A stretch of DNA of 64,000 nt from Arthrobotrys musiformis (lineage: Eukaryota > Ascomycota > Orbiliomycetes > Orbiliales > Orbiliaceae), in assembly GCA_036971715.1 (NCBI GenBank), contig JAVHJL010000014.1, positions 150,838-214,837 on the forward strand, read 5' to 3'. The translations under genes were made by a program, and so were the position numbers. The notes beneath the pieces are model-generated. The model did not search any database. It saw nothing but the letters and a program-made list of their open reading frames with translations, and had not been told where the DNA came from. How positions within the stretch are numbered: position 1 is the stretch's first letter; each line of letters opens with the position of its first letter. Positions 24,476 to 35,044 of the stretch are shown here, one piece after another.

Positions 24476-25124
24476 CGTTAATTTTAGGATTATAAATTTT
24501 TATATTTTAAGTTTAGATTACTTAATTTCCTTCAAACGCCGGTTTTCCAATAACTAGAGTAATATTTTACCTTTGGCTACACAAAAGAAAACCATTTACT
24601 CGTTGCTCTTTTACACTTTTTCAATTAGTTATTTAGATCCGCGATAGTCTATTTTTTTTATTCAATACATTACTTTACCCTGATAATTAATCCGACCATT
24701 TATTATTTTATATAATTTATTTAGTTGTAATGTCTTTATGATGTCTCACGAAATTTGATTTTTATTGATAACATATTTTTACTTTATCATTAATGCGCTT
24801 ATTTAAATTTATTAAATTCAGTTTTACTGATATATGACTATATCTTAAGCTCATCATAATATGATAAACCAACTCACATTTAGTCTATAAACAGCATACC
24901 TTTAGGTACTTGGCTGCAAATTATCCATTTTAATTATTTCAAGAGCTATTACCTTATAACGAGTAATTACCTGTTCCATATAAATGTTATCATTTATATT
25001 TGGTATCTTGATTTTTAGGATATCCCCGCAATTTGAGAGTTTTGCTTACGACATTAAGTCGTGAACTAGTAATAGGTTCACTACTACTTTTATTGTCCGC
25101 ATTAAATAACAATCCAATAGCTTC
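24448..25124 (-). pseudogene. atp9: Downstream duplicate of the atp9 3' end with two group I introns (copy 3)
   Basis: Exon 25124-25107 'EAIGLL' corresponds to EATGLF. Group I intron 25106-24797 is a copy of atp9 intron 4, with ATTTGCAGCCAAGTACC and AAGATATAGTC visible. Exon 24796-24786 GCATTAATGAT is followed by a second group I intron (24785-24476, with ACTATCGCGGATCTAAAT and AAGAGCAACGAGTAAATGG). The final exon, 24475-24448, encodes 'GAFLLLYVA' after joining and a stop. Spliced, it would read EAIGLL-ALMM-AFLLLYVA, a normal subunit 9 end. It could be the original 3' end, displaced by element insertion, or a duplicate. Confidence 0.8.
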
Positions 25125-25147
25125 AGTAATATACAAAAAAAAATTAA

Positions 25148-26215
25148 TTAACTTTTTATTTTATACATCATAATTGGACACATATGGTTTTCTACTATAG
25201 ATACTAATTTATTCATAGATTTTTTATGTATATAAATTCTATATTGTGATTCTCTTTTTTTTTGAAGAGAGCAATTCAGTCCATAACGAATAATTAATAC
25301 ATTCATTAATCGAATTGTATTTAATAATGTATAAGAATCAGTGCAAATATCTAAACCATAAGGCTTTGCAGTACCATCACCCATTATTAGTTAGTAAGAG
25401 CTACAGGAGTTAACAAATCATAAATATTTTCTGGAACTATTTTTTTTTCATTAGAATAAAACAATGAATAAAGTTCAGAAAAGCATGGAAGAGCTCTAGT
25501 GAAAATTTATAAACCATAGGATTTAACCCCTAATCTGATACTAGAGATTGATTTAGGATAACTTGTACAGTAATGAGATAATATATTAAATACAAAAAAC
25601 AAATATTTATTTTTTTTTTACATTGTTTAAAAAAAAATTTATAATTTATACTTCTGTTTGAGAGAGATAACCTACCATCTGATAAAATTAACCCGACAAT
25701 TACATCATATTGAAAATTAGGAAGTTTTATCATATCTATTTCTTGTTTAGACATTATACCTGCGCCTACAGAAGATGGAAGATTAATTCCTCAAATAGTT
25801 AAATCTAAATAATTAGACAAATTAGGGTTTTCAAAAATATAAAATTTTCCTTTATCTGTTTCAGTTAAAATACCCTTGTTAATAACACGTCTAATATGTT
25901 GTAATTTTTTATTTTTATTTAAATCTGAATCAGACAAATGAGCCACTTTTTTAGGTGTTAATTCTTTAGCTATTTGAGCTACATTGTCAAATACATAAGC
26001 TAAACTCTGTTTATATGAATGGTAAACAAATAATTTTCCTTTTTCTAATTTATTAATATCTATAAAAGGAAATTTTTCATTTATTGATTTTTTGCTGTAA
26101 TTACGTTTAATTATTTTTCAACTTTAAAGAAAGGAATAAATAAAATATCACAGAAAATATCTAAATCACTATTAAAATTAAGTGCCAAATAATGTAATAA
26201 GAATGTACGTTAATT
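25148..26215 (-). pseudogene. LAGLIDADG_2 endonuclease remnant with N-terminal extension
   Basis: It starts with a variant atp9-like tail 'TFLLHYLALNFNSDL' (about 26215), passes a charged region 'KGKLFVYHSYKQSLAYVFDN' with 'ELTPKKVAHLSDSDL' (helix-turn-helix-like pre-domain), then 'LTIWGINLPSSVGAG' and the first motif 'VIVGLILSDGRLSLSN'. Frameshifts break the middle. The second half ends 'MGDGTAKPYGLDICTDSYTL' and continues to 25148. It is closely related to the intact enzyme at 50882-51559, which has 'WGINLTSSVGNG' and 'MGDGGASRHGL' at equivalent places. Confidence 0.75.
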
Positions 26216-26324
26216 TATATAAATTTTATAAAATTTAAATTCTTAACTATACAAAAAAAAGTATTGACCCTCCGCCCACCTCATATTATTATTATTTTAA
26301 ATTAAATATTAATAATACTACTTG

Positions 26325-26541
26325 TCATACCCTATCCCTTTATTTTTAAATTAATATCATTTCAACCCTAATTAGTTCTCCATATTCATTGAAAAACAAA
26401 GACACTTCAACTCGATAATGAGTATCTATTTCATAATCGTATAAAATATCTATATAATGTAATATCATAACTGTATTTTTATTATTCATATTAATTAATT
26501 TATTAAGCCACGTATAGTAATAAGAATGCCATCATTAAAGC
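26325..26541 (-). repeat. Direct repeat, distal copy (atp9 tail plus about 200 nt)
   Basis: The atp9 tail and the following sequence (including ATTAATATGAATAATAAAAA and CTCATTATCGAGTTGAAGTG) recur at 24248-24475 with moderate divergence. In both copies a frame of about 47-56 codons starting 'MNNKN' stays open, with shared 'YRVEV' and 'NEY.ELIR'. It may be a small unknown ORF or a conserved 3' UTR. Confidence 0.75.
26513..26541 (-). pseudogene. atp9: Displaced atp9 3' exon (copy 2)
   Basis: The minus strand reads GCTTTAATGATGGCATTCTT then ATTACTATACGTGGCTTAA, encoding 'ALMMAFLLLYVA' and stop, the normal subunit 9 C-terminus. It follows the GIY-YIG remnant. No upstream exon partner is attached directly. 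Confidence 0.8.
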
Positions 26542-26627
26542 GCTTTATATTTATTTTTAATAATATTTTAATATACAATCCGTTCCTAACTATATAAATT
26601 TATATTTATTTATGATATATTTAAATT

Positions 26628-27359
26628 TTATTTTTTTATTAATTCTACTAAATATTCATTTTTTATTACAAATGAATCTTTAGTTTTAAATTTATCAGAT
26701 AATAAACGACGCGATACGCCTAAAGCTTGCGCAGCTTTCACCCTTGTTTCATAAACTGATACTTTATTATCTTTTAAATCAGTAACCTTAACAGATGTAC
26801 TTATAGATTTTTTCATAAATTCCTTTGTTTCTTCTGAATGTTTTTTACCAAAAAAAGCATTATCAACCCCTAATCGTGATTTACTCATAGATTTTTTACA
26901 GATTCGCTATGTTTTCTACCTACAGCTGCAGAATGCATTTTTTCTAAGCTTTCTGCTGTATGAATATAACCTTTAAAATTTCCTGCAGAAGGATTAAGAT
27001 TATACTCTTAAGTAAATCTATTCATTTTTGTTCACAATAAGATTTTTAGAATCGGTATATTCTAAAATTAGTGTAAATTCGTTCAAGCCATATTTAACAA
27101 TAGCTCTTACGATATATAAACGAATTCGTGTTGATAAAAATTAATCTTGATAATAATCACTAAGTCTTACATACAAAGGATCCCCACTACCTATGTAAAA
27201 TTTACCATTGGTATTATTTATCCATGCATATACTCCTGTTTGATTTTTTTTTTATTATCTTTATAAATTAAATCACGATTATTTAAAGTATCACTATAAA
27301 CTTTTATAGCATATTTAAATATAGAATTACAAGAAATATCTGAATAATTTCTCGTACAA
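26628..27359 (-). pseudogene. GIY-YIG homing endonuclease remnant joined to the atp9 3' end
   Basis: From the altered atp9 tail downward there is a broken GIY-YIG frame: 'GVYAWINNTNGKFYIGSG' (the GIY-YIG core, about 27245-27190) and 'NEFTLILEYTD' with in-frame stops. Next comes a NUMOD3-like 'FFGKKHSEETKEFM' and a NUMOD1-like segment 'VKVTDLKDNKVSVYETRVKA' with 'AAQALGVSRRLL' (26888-26628, still open). Indels between the catalytic and DNA-binding parts make a complete enzyme unlikely unless the consensus is wrong. Its position, directly after a substituted atp9 C-terminus and before the displaced normal one, fits insertion of a mobile ORF carrying its own host-gene tail. Confidence 0.75.
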
Positions 27360-29498
27360 TTAATAAAAAGTCCTCAACTTAATTAAAAACATATTAGATA
27401 AATAAATATAAATAATATCTAGATTAGTATTTAATCACATAAGCAATAATAATGCCATCATTAATGCGCATCGCTATAACTTAAAATATTTATTTATATC
27501 AATTTTCACTGATAATTGGCTATATCTTAAGCCCATCGCAGCGCGATAGACCAACTCTTATTTAGTCAATGAACAGCATACCCCTTTAGGTACTTGGCTG
27601 CAGATTGTCCATTATTATTTCAAAAGTTATTATCTTACAACGAGTCATTACCTGTTCCAAATAAATGTTACTATTTATATTTGATACTTTGAATTTTAGG
27701 ATATTCCTGCAATTTAAGAGTTTTGCTCTCGACATTAAGTCGTGAACTAGTAATAGGTTCGCTACTACTTTTATTGTCCGCATTAATTAAGAACAATCCA
27801 GTAGCTTCCATAGCATTCAGATTTACCGTAACAAAATTTAATTATTTAAACTATTAAATTTTATTAAGAAGGATTCTGATTTAAAAAATTTTTTCAAAAA
27901 TTATTAGAGTACACTTTAAATATATTATGTTTACATATACATCGCTACGCGAATTTTTTTACTTTTAATATATTAATCTCCATCTACTCGTTGTTCTTTT
28001 CCAATAAACATTTATTAGTTTAGATCCGCGATAATCCATTTTTATTTATTTCATAAACTATGTTATAACCTTACCGTTTTATAAACGCCGCATTAAATTT
28101 TTAATTTAATGTTTGATAATAATTTCTTTAGGAGGTTTCCGGAGTTTGGAGATTTTTAGCCGCAAATACAATTCCTATCTTGTAAAGCAGCAAAAGCGAA
28201 TCCTAAGATAGCATACGCAAATAATTGTGCTCTTACGAAAATCTCAATATATTAATAATCTTTATTTATAAAATATATCTTGAATATCTTTAAATCAGGT
28301 TTACTAATATTAGATTATCTTTAACCTGATGCCTATTTATAGGTGACTAGAGTACATCTTAAACTATTAAATTATAGTATTTACAATATAAAATTTAATA
28401 AGTTTATAACCGTTTACTCGTTGCTCTTTTACAATTTTTCACCGTACATGGTGATTTAAATTGATTTAGATCCGCGATTACCTATTTATCTCGTAAAATA
28501 TTACTGTACCCAATTTATTAAATTAGCCATTAAACCTTTTCAAATTTAATTTAGTTTTATGAATTATTAAGGATTCCCCGGAATTTGATTATATTTGCCT
28601 AATAAAATTTATTATTTAGCTAGGGTTTCTGGCTACACCTAATATAAGAGCTCCGAAAACCACACCAATACCAACTCCCGCACCAATGTAGAGTAAGAAA
28701 GCCGGTACCCTTGGTGTTAGGCATACGACCCCTCCTCCCCAAACTGTACGTGATAGTTTCCCATCATACAGCTTTCCAGATGAATTTGACAATCCATTTT
28801 GAATAAGATTATTGATTGCGAAAAGACTTGGGCCCACATTACTTTTACGTTTAATCTCATCCGAGATTGTGTGCTTATCTCGATTCTTATCCATCCTGGA
28901 CTACTTCCCCTTCCTTCAGCATTACCTGAAGAGTATTGGTGTATCAAACATGATTCCCTCACGGTACTTTTGTAAATGTTGATGTCAGCGGGATACTACT
29001 AGTCCTCCGTCACCTTATGAATTGCTCCACTTAGGCGATCCCGAGTTCCCATAAATTATTGTTTTCGCGTGATCTTTTAGGTACCCTACTCTCAACCTTG
29101 ATTGTATTTCTTATACAACGTCTAACTATGATTCATTTATGCAGACGGTTTAATTTTCTGCACTTATAGTTAACAGCCTATTAACTTTCCAAGCGTAGCC
29201 CACATCTATAGGCGACTGATTGATAGGATTCGGATAGTATAATTCTTACCATGAGATCAAATGACTCGGAATTAGAAATGATGAAAGTTACATTTTTTTA
29301 TTCCTGTTCTAAGGATGCTAAGTTCAGCCAAAGGTTTCCCTTTCGGAATTTTTAGTTCCAGACCTAACCTTAGTGTCACAACCGTTTATGAATCTACGGT
29401 TAGGATCGCGCATTGATCCCTCGATAATTTATAGTGAAACGGCGCACTAAACCTGTTGTAGCTAAACCTGTTCCTATAATTTTACTTGCTTGTATCAT
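27360..29498 (-). CDS. atp9: ATP synthase subunit 9 (c subunit), split by four introns, with a modified 3' end
   Basis: Subunit c of the membrane rotor of ATP synthase. Exons (minus): 29498-29448 'MIQASKIIGTGLATTGL'; 28687-28619 'IGAGVGIGVVFGALILG' then VARNPS; about 28239-28189 'VRAQLFAYAILGFAFA'; 27808-27791 'EATGLF'; and 27467-27360, starting 'ALMMALLLLMWLNTN'. The proton-binding acid is the E of EATGLF, an 18-nt exon. The first four exons fit the family. The last departs: 'ALMMALLLLMWLNTN' runs into unrelated sequence instead of the usual 'ALMMAFLLLYVA' stop. That normal tail exists twice farther downstream (26541-26513 and 24475-24448). Which 3' end is used in the mRNA is not known. Confidence 0.88.
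27468..27790 (-). mobile_element. Group I intron 4 of atp9
   Basis: Between exon EATGLF and exon ALMM. It has a different, more classical core: TTAAATTGCAGGAATATCC (P), ACAATCTGCAGCCAAGTACC (Q), GTTCATTGACTAAATAAG (R) and TTAAGATATAGCC (S). A diverged copy of this intron lies at 24797-25106 in the downstream atp9 duplicate. Confidence 0.8.
27809..28188 (-). mobile_element. Group I intron 3 of atp9 (short, ORF-less)
   Basis: Between exon GFAFA and exon EATGLF. It has the same core family: CAAACTCCGGAAACCTCCT (about 28133-28151), TTATCGCGGATCTAAA (about 28021-28036) and AAAGAACAACGAGTAGATGG (27981-28000). Confidence 0.7.
28240..28618 (-). mobile_element. Group I intron 2 of atp9 (short, ORF-less)
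   Basis: Between exon NPS and exon VRAQ. Core strings on the minus strand: ATCAAATTCCGGGGAATCC (28571-28589, P-like), TAATCGCGGATCTAA (about 28466-28480), AAGAGCAACGAGTAAACGG (28410-28428, R-like) and AAGATGTACTCTAGTC (28346-28361, S-like). The same strings recur in the cox2, nad4 and nad5 introns, which marks one intron family. Confidence 0.75.
28688..29447 (-). mobile_element. ORF-less group II intron in atp9
   Basis: The 760-nt intron starts GTGCGCC and ends CTCTAC, joining 'ACAGGTTTA' to 'ATTGGTGCGGG' in frame (TGL-IGAG). Near the 3' end is a domain V-like hairpin AAGCTGTATGATGGGAAACT followed by ATCACGTACAGTTT (28737-28775), matching the GAGCCGTAT...ACGTACGGTTC consensus. No reverse transcriptase ORF is present, so splicing must depend on proteins in trans. 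Confidence 0.85.
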
Positions 29499-30304
29499 TT
29501 ATTTTTTTTATTTACTAAAACTGTACATAATATTGCTATAATTTTATTTTATTAATCTTATTCACTTATGGTATTTAATTAATAAAAAATAATTTATAAA
29601 TATACCACACTTTTATATATTTTTTTTATATTTAATATAAATTACCTTTAAAAAAAAATTTTTTTCAATAATGCAAATTTTTATTATAATCAAAGTTAAT
29701 TAAAAACAAAAAATTAGCTATTTTCATAATATATGAAATTTTCATTTTTTCAGAACAATTTGATAGATGCTTAAATATATACTTATCTATATTGAAATAT
29801 TGTACCACTTGATAAATAGCAGCACTTAGATGTATTTTAACTATTTTCTTTTTAAATATCGTTATAGTTTTAAATAAAACAAAATTTAATATTTGATCGT
29901 GTTATAAAACTAGGATTATAAGCTACTTAAGTTTTATATATTTGTAATATTAGAATAGCTTGATTTATTACTATATATTTTGAATAAATATTTGGTAACT
30001 TAACCTCCCCCCCCCTATATTTGGTTATTAATTTTATTCAATAACTTTTTATAATATTAAACAGGAACATTAGGAGTTAGATAAACCTTATGTACTAATT
30101 ATCCAGAGCTAAGATACACTTAATATAATAAGATTGATAGGCATAAATAATAAACTAAATGTTATATCAAGATATATTATTTTAAAATAATACCTATTTT
30201 AGTATTATATTATATGAAGTGACAAATACTAATTTATTTTTTTTAGATCATAGTGGTAATTTTATACTGATAAACAATTTTCAAAAATACATACATATTA
30301 GCAT

Positions 30305-30470
30305 TACAAGATTGATAAGCTTTTGGACGGAAAGTTCCCACCTTACCGAGAATAATTAAGGATTATATGATAACTAGATGCGGTAGATAATACTCTTTAC
30401 TAAAAGTGTATAAACTTATTACCTATTGTCTAACACTCAGCTTTCTGGCTTATTTACATTTAGATCAGCG
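30305..30470 (+). ncRNA. rnpB: Candidate mitochondrial RNase P RNA
   Basis: On the plus strand, GGACGGAAAGTTCCCACC (30335-30352) resembles the 5' conserved region (GGAAAGTCC) of RNase P RNA, and TTTCTGGCTTAT (about 30443-30454) resembles the 3' conserved region (...GGCTTA). The spacing of about 110 nt is acceptable for small fungal mitochondrial versions, and GGAAAG/CTTTCT plus ATAAGC/GCTTAT can pair to close the molecule. The P4 match is imperfect, so this is a candidate only. Confidence 0.3.
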
Positions 30471-31110
30471 CCGTTTTGCGGCGCCGGTGATTTTTAAATT
30501 TACTTTTATTAATTTATTTTTATTTATACTTAAATTTTCTAAGCTAACTTCATAAAGGCCTACACCAAATATATAGTAAAATATATTTTATTAGTTATGT
30601 GAGTACCAATAGCCAAAGGTAAATGTCCTACATTAAAAGTTTAACATAGAAATAGGCCAGTCATCGCATAGCGATGATACATAAATTATTTTATGTCACT
30701 ATGAATAAACCTTTGTAAATATATAAAGCGGATTCCTAATCGAATACAAGTTAAAAACTTTATTAACTCAAATTAAACTTTTCAAGGTTTAATTAATACA
30801 GATGTTTTTTGCTATTATTAAGCTTATATTCTCAGCTGCGAAGCAGCTGGTATATTTTTAAATACTTATTTTTGGTATAAAATCACGTGCGAAGCGCGTG
30901 GTCATAACTACCTTATTGAAATAAGGCAACAAGTATTTAAATAATGGAGACAAAGTCTAACGAGTTTTACCTGAAGAAAATTTTTCATAACGTTATTTAA
31001 GGTGACCCTTTGATAAAGGTCACATAAAGAATTTATCCGCTTCCTTCGCCATTTAGACCTGAGGCGCGCTACGCGCGCCTATGGTCAGCCGCCGAAGGCG
31101 GCCTTAATTT
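30466..31110. repeat. Cluster of GC-rich hairpins
   Basis: Palindromes in an AT-rich background: gcgccgttttgcggcgc (30468-30484), cagctgcgaagcagctg (30834-30850), cacgtgcgaagcgcgtgg (30884-30901), gaggcgcgctacgcgcgcct (31061-31080), and gccgccgaaggcggc (31087-31101). Confidence 0.75.
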
Positions 31111-31618
31111 ATCAAACTTTTCATATATTATATTCAAATTTAAATTATGAATTTCTAATTTTAATAAATATATCTTATTTTAAATATATTCTAATTTTTA
31201 TATATGTTTGATAAATTTGTAGATTGTATATATTAGATTATAAAGTTATTAAATGAATATTTTTTTTGATTGTTATTTATAAAGAATAAAAGTTTAGTCT
31301 TTCATAAATAATTATTTTTTTATCAATTAATTCTATAAACTTCGTAAACCTGTTATATAAGCTGTCATATTCGTAGATAATTTGGACATAAAAGTATTTT
31401 TGCTCCATTTTTATTACTATTTTTTTTATAAATTTTAAAGTCAGTGATTGAAATTTTTTAATTTGCAAATAATAAGAATAAGGTCAATTAATTAATAATA
31501 GAGATTAGAAACAACAAAACTAAATAATGATAATTAGTTACCCCACACACACATCCTATAAATTAAATACAGCTAAAACAGAATTTTACGTTAAATTATT
31601 TGCAGCACTACCCATTAA

Positions 31619-31645
31619 ATGCCCACCCGCTTAACGGGTGGGCAT
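31619..31645. repeat. Strong isolated stem-loop
   Basis: atgcccacccg/cgggtgggcat with a short cttaa loop, an 11-bp perfect stem. It could be a mobile hairpin or a processing signal. Confidence 0.8.
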
Positions 31646-32666
31646 AAATCATTTCTTATTTTTATTAAATACCTAGTAATAAATTTAAATTTATTTACTA
31701 TAATTATTATATTCATTTCAAAATGTGCGAATCCAGGTGCATTATCACGTTTAATCTCATATGATATGTTATAAGTTTATTTAAGGTATTAGCCGGGCGG
31801 CTACGCGGACGCCTTGTAAGGTTAAACATGCTCTATAACATGATTTCAATATTTTCTACAAAGATATCATTATATGAAAACCATATTAATTAATTGTTCA
31901 TTCGTAATATAATACTGATTATCAGTATCTAACATATTCCTAAACATATTTATAGCTTTAATTTATTTAATTGTATAACCTCTATTGTAAAGCTAAATTA
32001 CCTAATTAAATGAATTTAATATTTCGGCGTTGGAATTTGATGAGAACGCTTTATATCCTACTATTTATACTATAGGAATTGCTGCATATATTAGATACTA
32101 AATTTTTTACAATATTTACACCCTGAAAATACAAAATATTTATTTTTTGATATGATCTCCATAAAAACACCTCTATAATTAAATTAATAATTTAACCATA
32201 TTTTATAGCAAATTTTAAACTATACAATTATTCAGAATTATTATAATTTATAATTTTATTTTTATTTATATAGCCTAAACCTTTAAATTATAAAGTTATT
32301 TTTAAAACCCTAAAAAAAATTTTTTTAATGCACGCGCGTTAATTTATTATGCGTATTATTAAGCTCCTACTCTACGTCCCTATGTTAATTTTATATTTTT
32401 TTTATTAATTAGTTATCAAGATGTCTAGATATTTCAATATTAACTATTTTGCTCTACCGTTGAGTCATGTGACTTTTATTCGCGTTCTGTAATGCGGAAT
32501 AGCGATGTTGCATCAGTTTAACAACCCAATAATTATTTATTAATATATTATATATTTAATTTATTAAAAAAAATTTAACCAATAAATTAGCGAAGCTGCC
32601 TCAGTTTTACCATTATATCACAAGCGCGCTTCGATGTTTTAAAACTCATAGCTTTTAGTTTATATT

Positions 32667-32746
32667 AGGAAGCAAAGGAATCGAACCTTTTCTAGCTTAT
32701 AGCTATTGAGTTTACAGCTCAACCCGCGGCCATTACGGATGCTTCC
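32667..32746 (-). tRNA. trnY: tRNA-Tyr(GUA)
   Basis: Class II tRNA: acceptor GGAAGCA/TGCTTCC, anticodon stem TTGAG/CTCAA with loop CTGTAAA (GUA), long variable arm AGCTATAAGCT, T-arm with GGTTCGATTCC. Confidence 0.92.
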
Positions 32747-33134
32747 TTATAGCAATTTTATTAAAAATATATTGAAAACTATAAAAAACCTTACTTTATT
32801 ACTTATAAAATTAAATACTTCAATTTTTTTTATACCCCTTGGCCTTGCTACAGTATGAAATCGCAAAAGCTAAAAAACATTAAATTATTAATTAGATATT
32901 TAAAATCCATTACTTAATGGTAAACAAATATTAGAAATAATTATATTTAATTATTTAACCTTTTTATTAACAAAGGTAATACCTATTTAAATTTTATTGT
33001 TTTATTAAATTATTTTATTATATATTATCAACCGAAAAATATTTTATTAATAAAATTTTAAATTACCTTTAATTTACTAGAAGGCAATACTTATTTTAAA
33101 TATAATAATCTAAATTAAAAAATTTATTGTATTT
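32747..33134. other. AT-rich spacer between tRNAs
   Basis: No gene seen. Confidence 0.5.
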
Positions 33135-33206
33135 AGCCGGGAGAGAAACTCGAATTCTCATTATTAATGTATGAAATTAATGTTCTAACCTTTGAACTAT
33201 CCAGGC
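33135..33206 (-). tRNA. trnM: tRNA-Met(CAU), probable elongator
   Basis: Acceptor GCCTGGA/TCCCGGC, anticodon stem TTAAT/ATTAA with loop TTCATAC (CAU). The weak anticodon stem argues against an initiator. Confidence 0.85.
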
Positions 33207-33238
33207 AAAAGTTATATATTTAAAAAAAATTTTTTATG

Positions 33239-33312
33239 GGAGGATACCCTGATTTGAACAGGGAACATACTATGCCACATACAGTCGTTCTACCTATTGA
33301 ACTATATCCTCC
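33239..33312 (-). tRNA. trnH: tRNA-His(GUG)
   Basis: Anticodon stem ACTGT/ATAGT with loop ATGTGGC (GUG). The acceptor has an eighth pair, G-1:C73, encoded in the DNA, as expected for histidine tRNAs. Confidence 0.92.
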
Positions 33313-34720
33313 TTTTTATATATTTTACTATATAATTACAATATATTATTAAATTTTTAATTTTTATCTATTTATCGCGCAAAGCACAAAAGTATTTACA
33401 ATTATTTAAATAAAAAGAAATATACTATAATTATTAAGTTATTTCAGATATTTATTTTACTTTAACATAAATGATCTTTAAATTTTATTTTATTATTATA
33501 ATTTTATTTAATTTAATTATACTTTAGACATAACACATATTTAAATTTTGAAGTCTTAATTTATGATATTAATAATTTTAAATATATTAAAAGATCAAAG
33601 ATAAAACCTTAAGGTTAGGGTGCTAGCCTTCTCAAACAGTATTTAGATCTTGTAATCACGTATTTCAAATTTATAAATTTTATAGAAAAAAAGCCAGATT
33701 AAAAAAGTTAAAAACCATAAAATTATTATTTTGTATTAAATCTAACTACATTATTATATTTTTCATTGTTAATTTTACTTAATTTTTATTATATTCTAAT
33801 ATTTTAAATTTATAATATAAATAATTTAATTTATAAGTAATGTTTTATAGTAATATAAAACCCTACCAAGATTAAGCGTGATGCGGCTCCACACGGGTGA
33901 CCTACCCTAGATTCCTTTTAGGGCTATCTAGTTAAACAGGCTGAGGGTTTTACCCCCCCCCCACCTCTTAATCACTGAAATGCTCATAGGAAAGTGATTT
34001 CCTACTAAAAATAACCATTCATTTGTTTGAATGACCGTTAAATTATTCATGATTTTATTATTATACCTTTAAAATAAATAGGTTTATTCGTTTTTAAACA
34101 TGAATCATTTGACGATATTTTTAGACCGCTTAATGTACATTAGTTATTTAGTTTAATGACATTCAATTTAAACTTATCTAGGTAGTATTCTTGCCAATTT
34201 TTGGACCAATCATTTGGTATATGATTTATTCATTGCCTCATTTAACACTTGATAAAATGATGATTAAGTAGCCATCGCGCCTTAGGTGCGATGGTTAGGA
34301 ATTAAAGTAGGTCCCACGGTCACGGTGTCACACTATTGATGCCACAGCTAGTACCCCTTACTCATAAAAATATTAACACGATAGGCCCTCCTACCCTGCT
34401 AAGAGGTTTGCTAAACGCTGAAAAGTATGTGGTACAAAAGTGTGTTATGGGGGGGGCCTACCTATTTTCTTAATTAAAAACCAGCCTATATTTAAGCTTA
34501 TTTTGTAAATTTACCTTATTCTATTTATTACCTTATACATTGTAACATTTAAGGTGTGCTTAATAAAATTACTGTATTTTATATTACCAATCACCTAAAC
34601 ATCCGCGTAAAATTATTTTACGCGGATGTCATCGCGCCCACATTGCGGCCCTCTAATTAAATTTTAATAAAATTATAATTTATACCTCGTTATAAATTTT
34701 TTAAATCTATATTTTTGTTA
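33313..34720. other. Non-coding stretch with an unassigned structured patch (33860-34460)
   Basis: No coding frame. 33860-33960 and 34290-34460 are markedly GC-rich for this genome and hold stems such as gccatcgcgcc/ggtgcgatggt (34272-34294). Near 34601-34630 is the hairpin atccgcgtaaaat/attttacgcggat. The GC-rich patches could be the ends of a structured RNA or of an eroded group II intron; no family consensus was recognised. Confidence 0.4.
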
Positions 34721-34724
34721 TTTT

Positions 34725-34965
34725 TAGTTCCTACCTTCCTTCCCCTCCCCACCTTAAAATAATTTTGTATTCTTTTTAATAATAATAAATCTTTTTTATG
34801 TAAACTAATTGTAAAACTAAGGTTTTAGTTATATATTGTTTTATTAGGCGTTCGATTATCTTTTTGAATTAAAAAGTACCCTTCTGCATCCGTGAAACCT
34901 GAAACAAACTCTGGTTGTAATGGTAAGTCATCGGAAGATTTTTAATAGAAATATTAATTTTTTAC
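34725..34965 (-). pseudogene. LAGLIDADG_1 N-terminal fragment (second copy)
   Basis: The minus strand reads 'EFVSGFTDAEGYFLIQKDN' then 'RTPNKTIYN', a stop, and 'LSFTISLHKKDLLLLKRI', ending 'NYFKVG'. This is the homologue of 'FITGFTDAVGC...IQKDKRTPNKTRYN' at about 36480-36330, truncated after about 75 residues. It follows the second nad4 3' copy in the same arrangement as the first. Confidence 0.8.
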
Positions 34966-35044
34966 AAAAAGTTTATTCTTAATAAAATGTTTTTGATTTA
35001 ATTTACCTATTAATAAAAAGAACATAAGATGTTAAGAATCAACA

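Larger units (their letters stand above)
29499..32666. other. Long non-coding stretch between atp9 and tRNA-Tyr
   Basis: No protein gene is supported. It contains AT-rich DNA, a possible RNase P RNA on the plus strand (30305-30470), a cluster of GC-rich hairpins (30466-31110), a strong hairpin at 31619-31645 and a GC patch at 31790-31815. Confidence 0.5.

Noticed and set aside
26325..26520. 'HSYYYTWLNKF...' reading frame in the direct repeat
   Set aside because: The first part is an out-of-frame reading of the atp9 tail ALMMAFLLLYVA. Only the MNNKN part might be a separate small ORF.
28616..28962. Two overlapping minus-strand ORFs before atp9 exon 2
   Set aside because: They run through the 3' part of the group II intron, including domain V; only the last 23 codons are a real exon.
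31277..31468. 63-codon minus-strand ORF
   Set aside because: Low complexity, no motif, no leader repeat, no neighbour supporting it.
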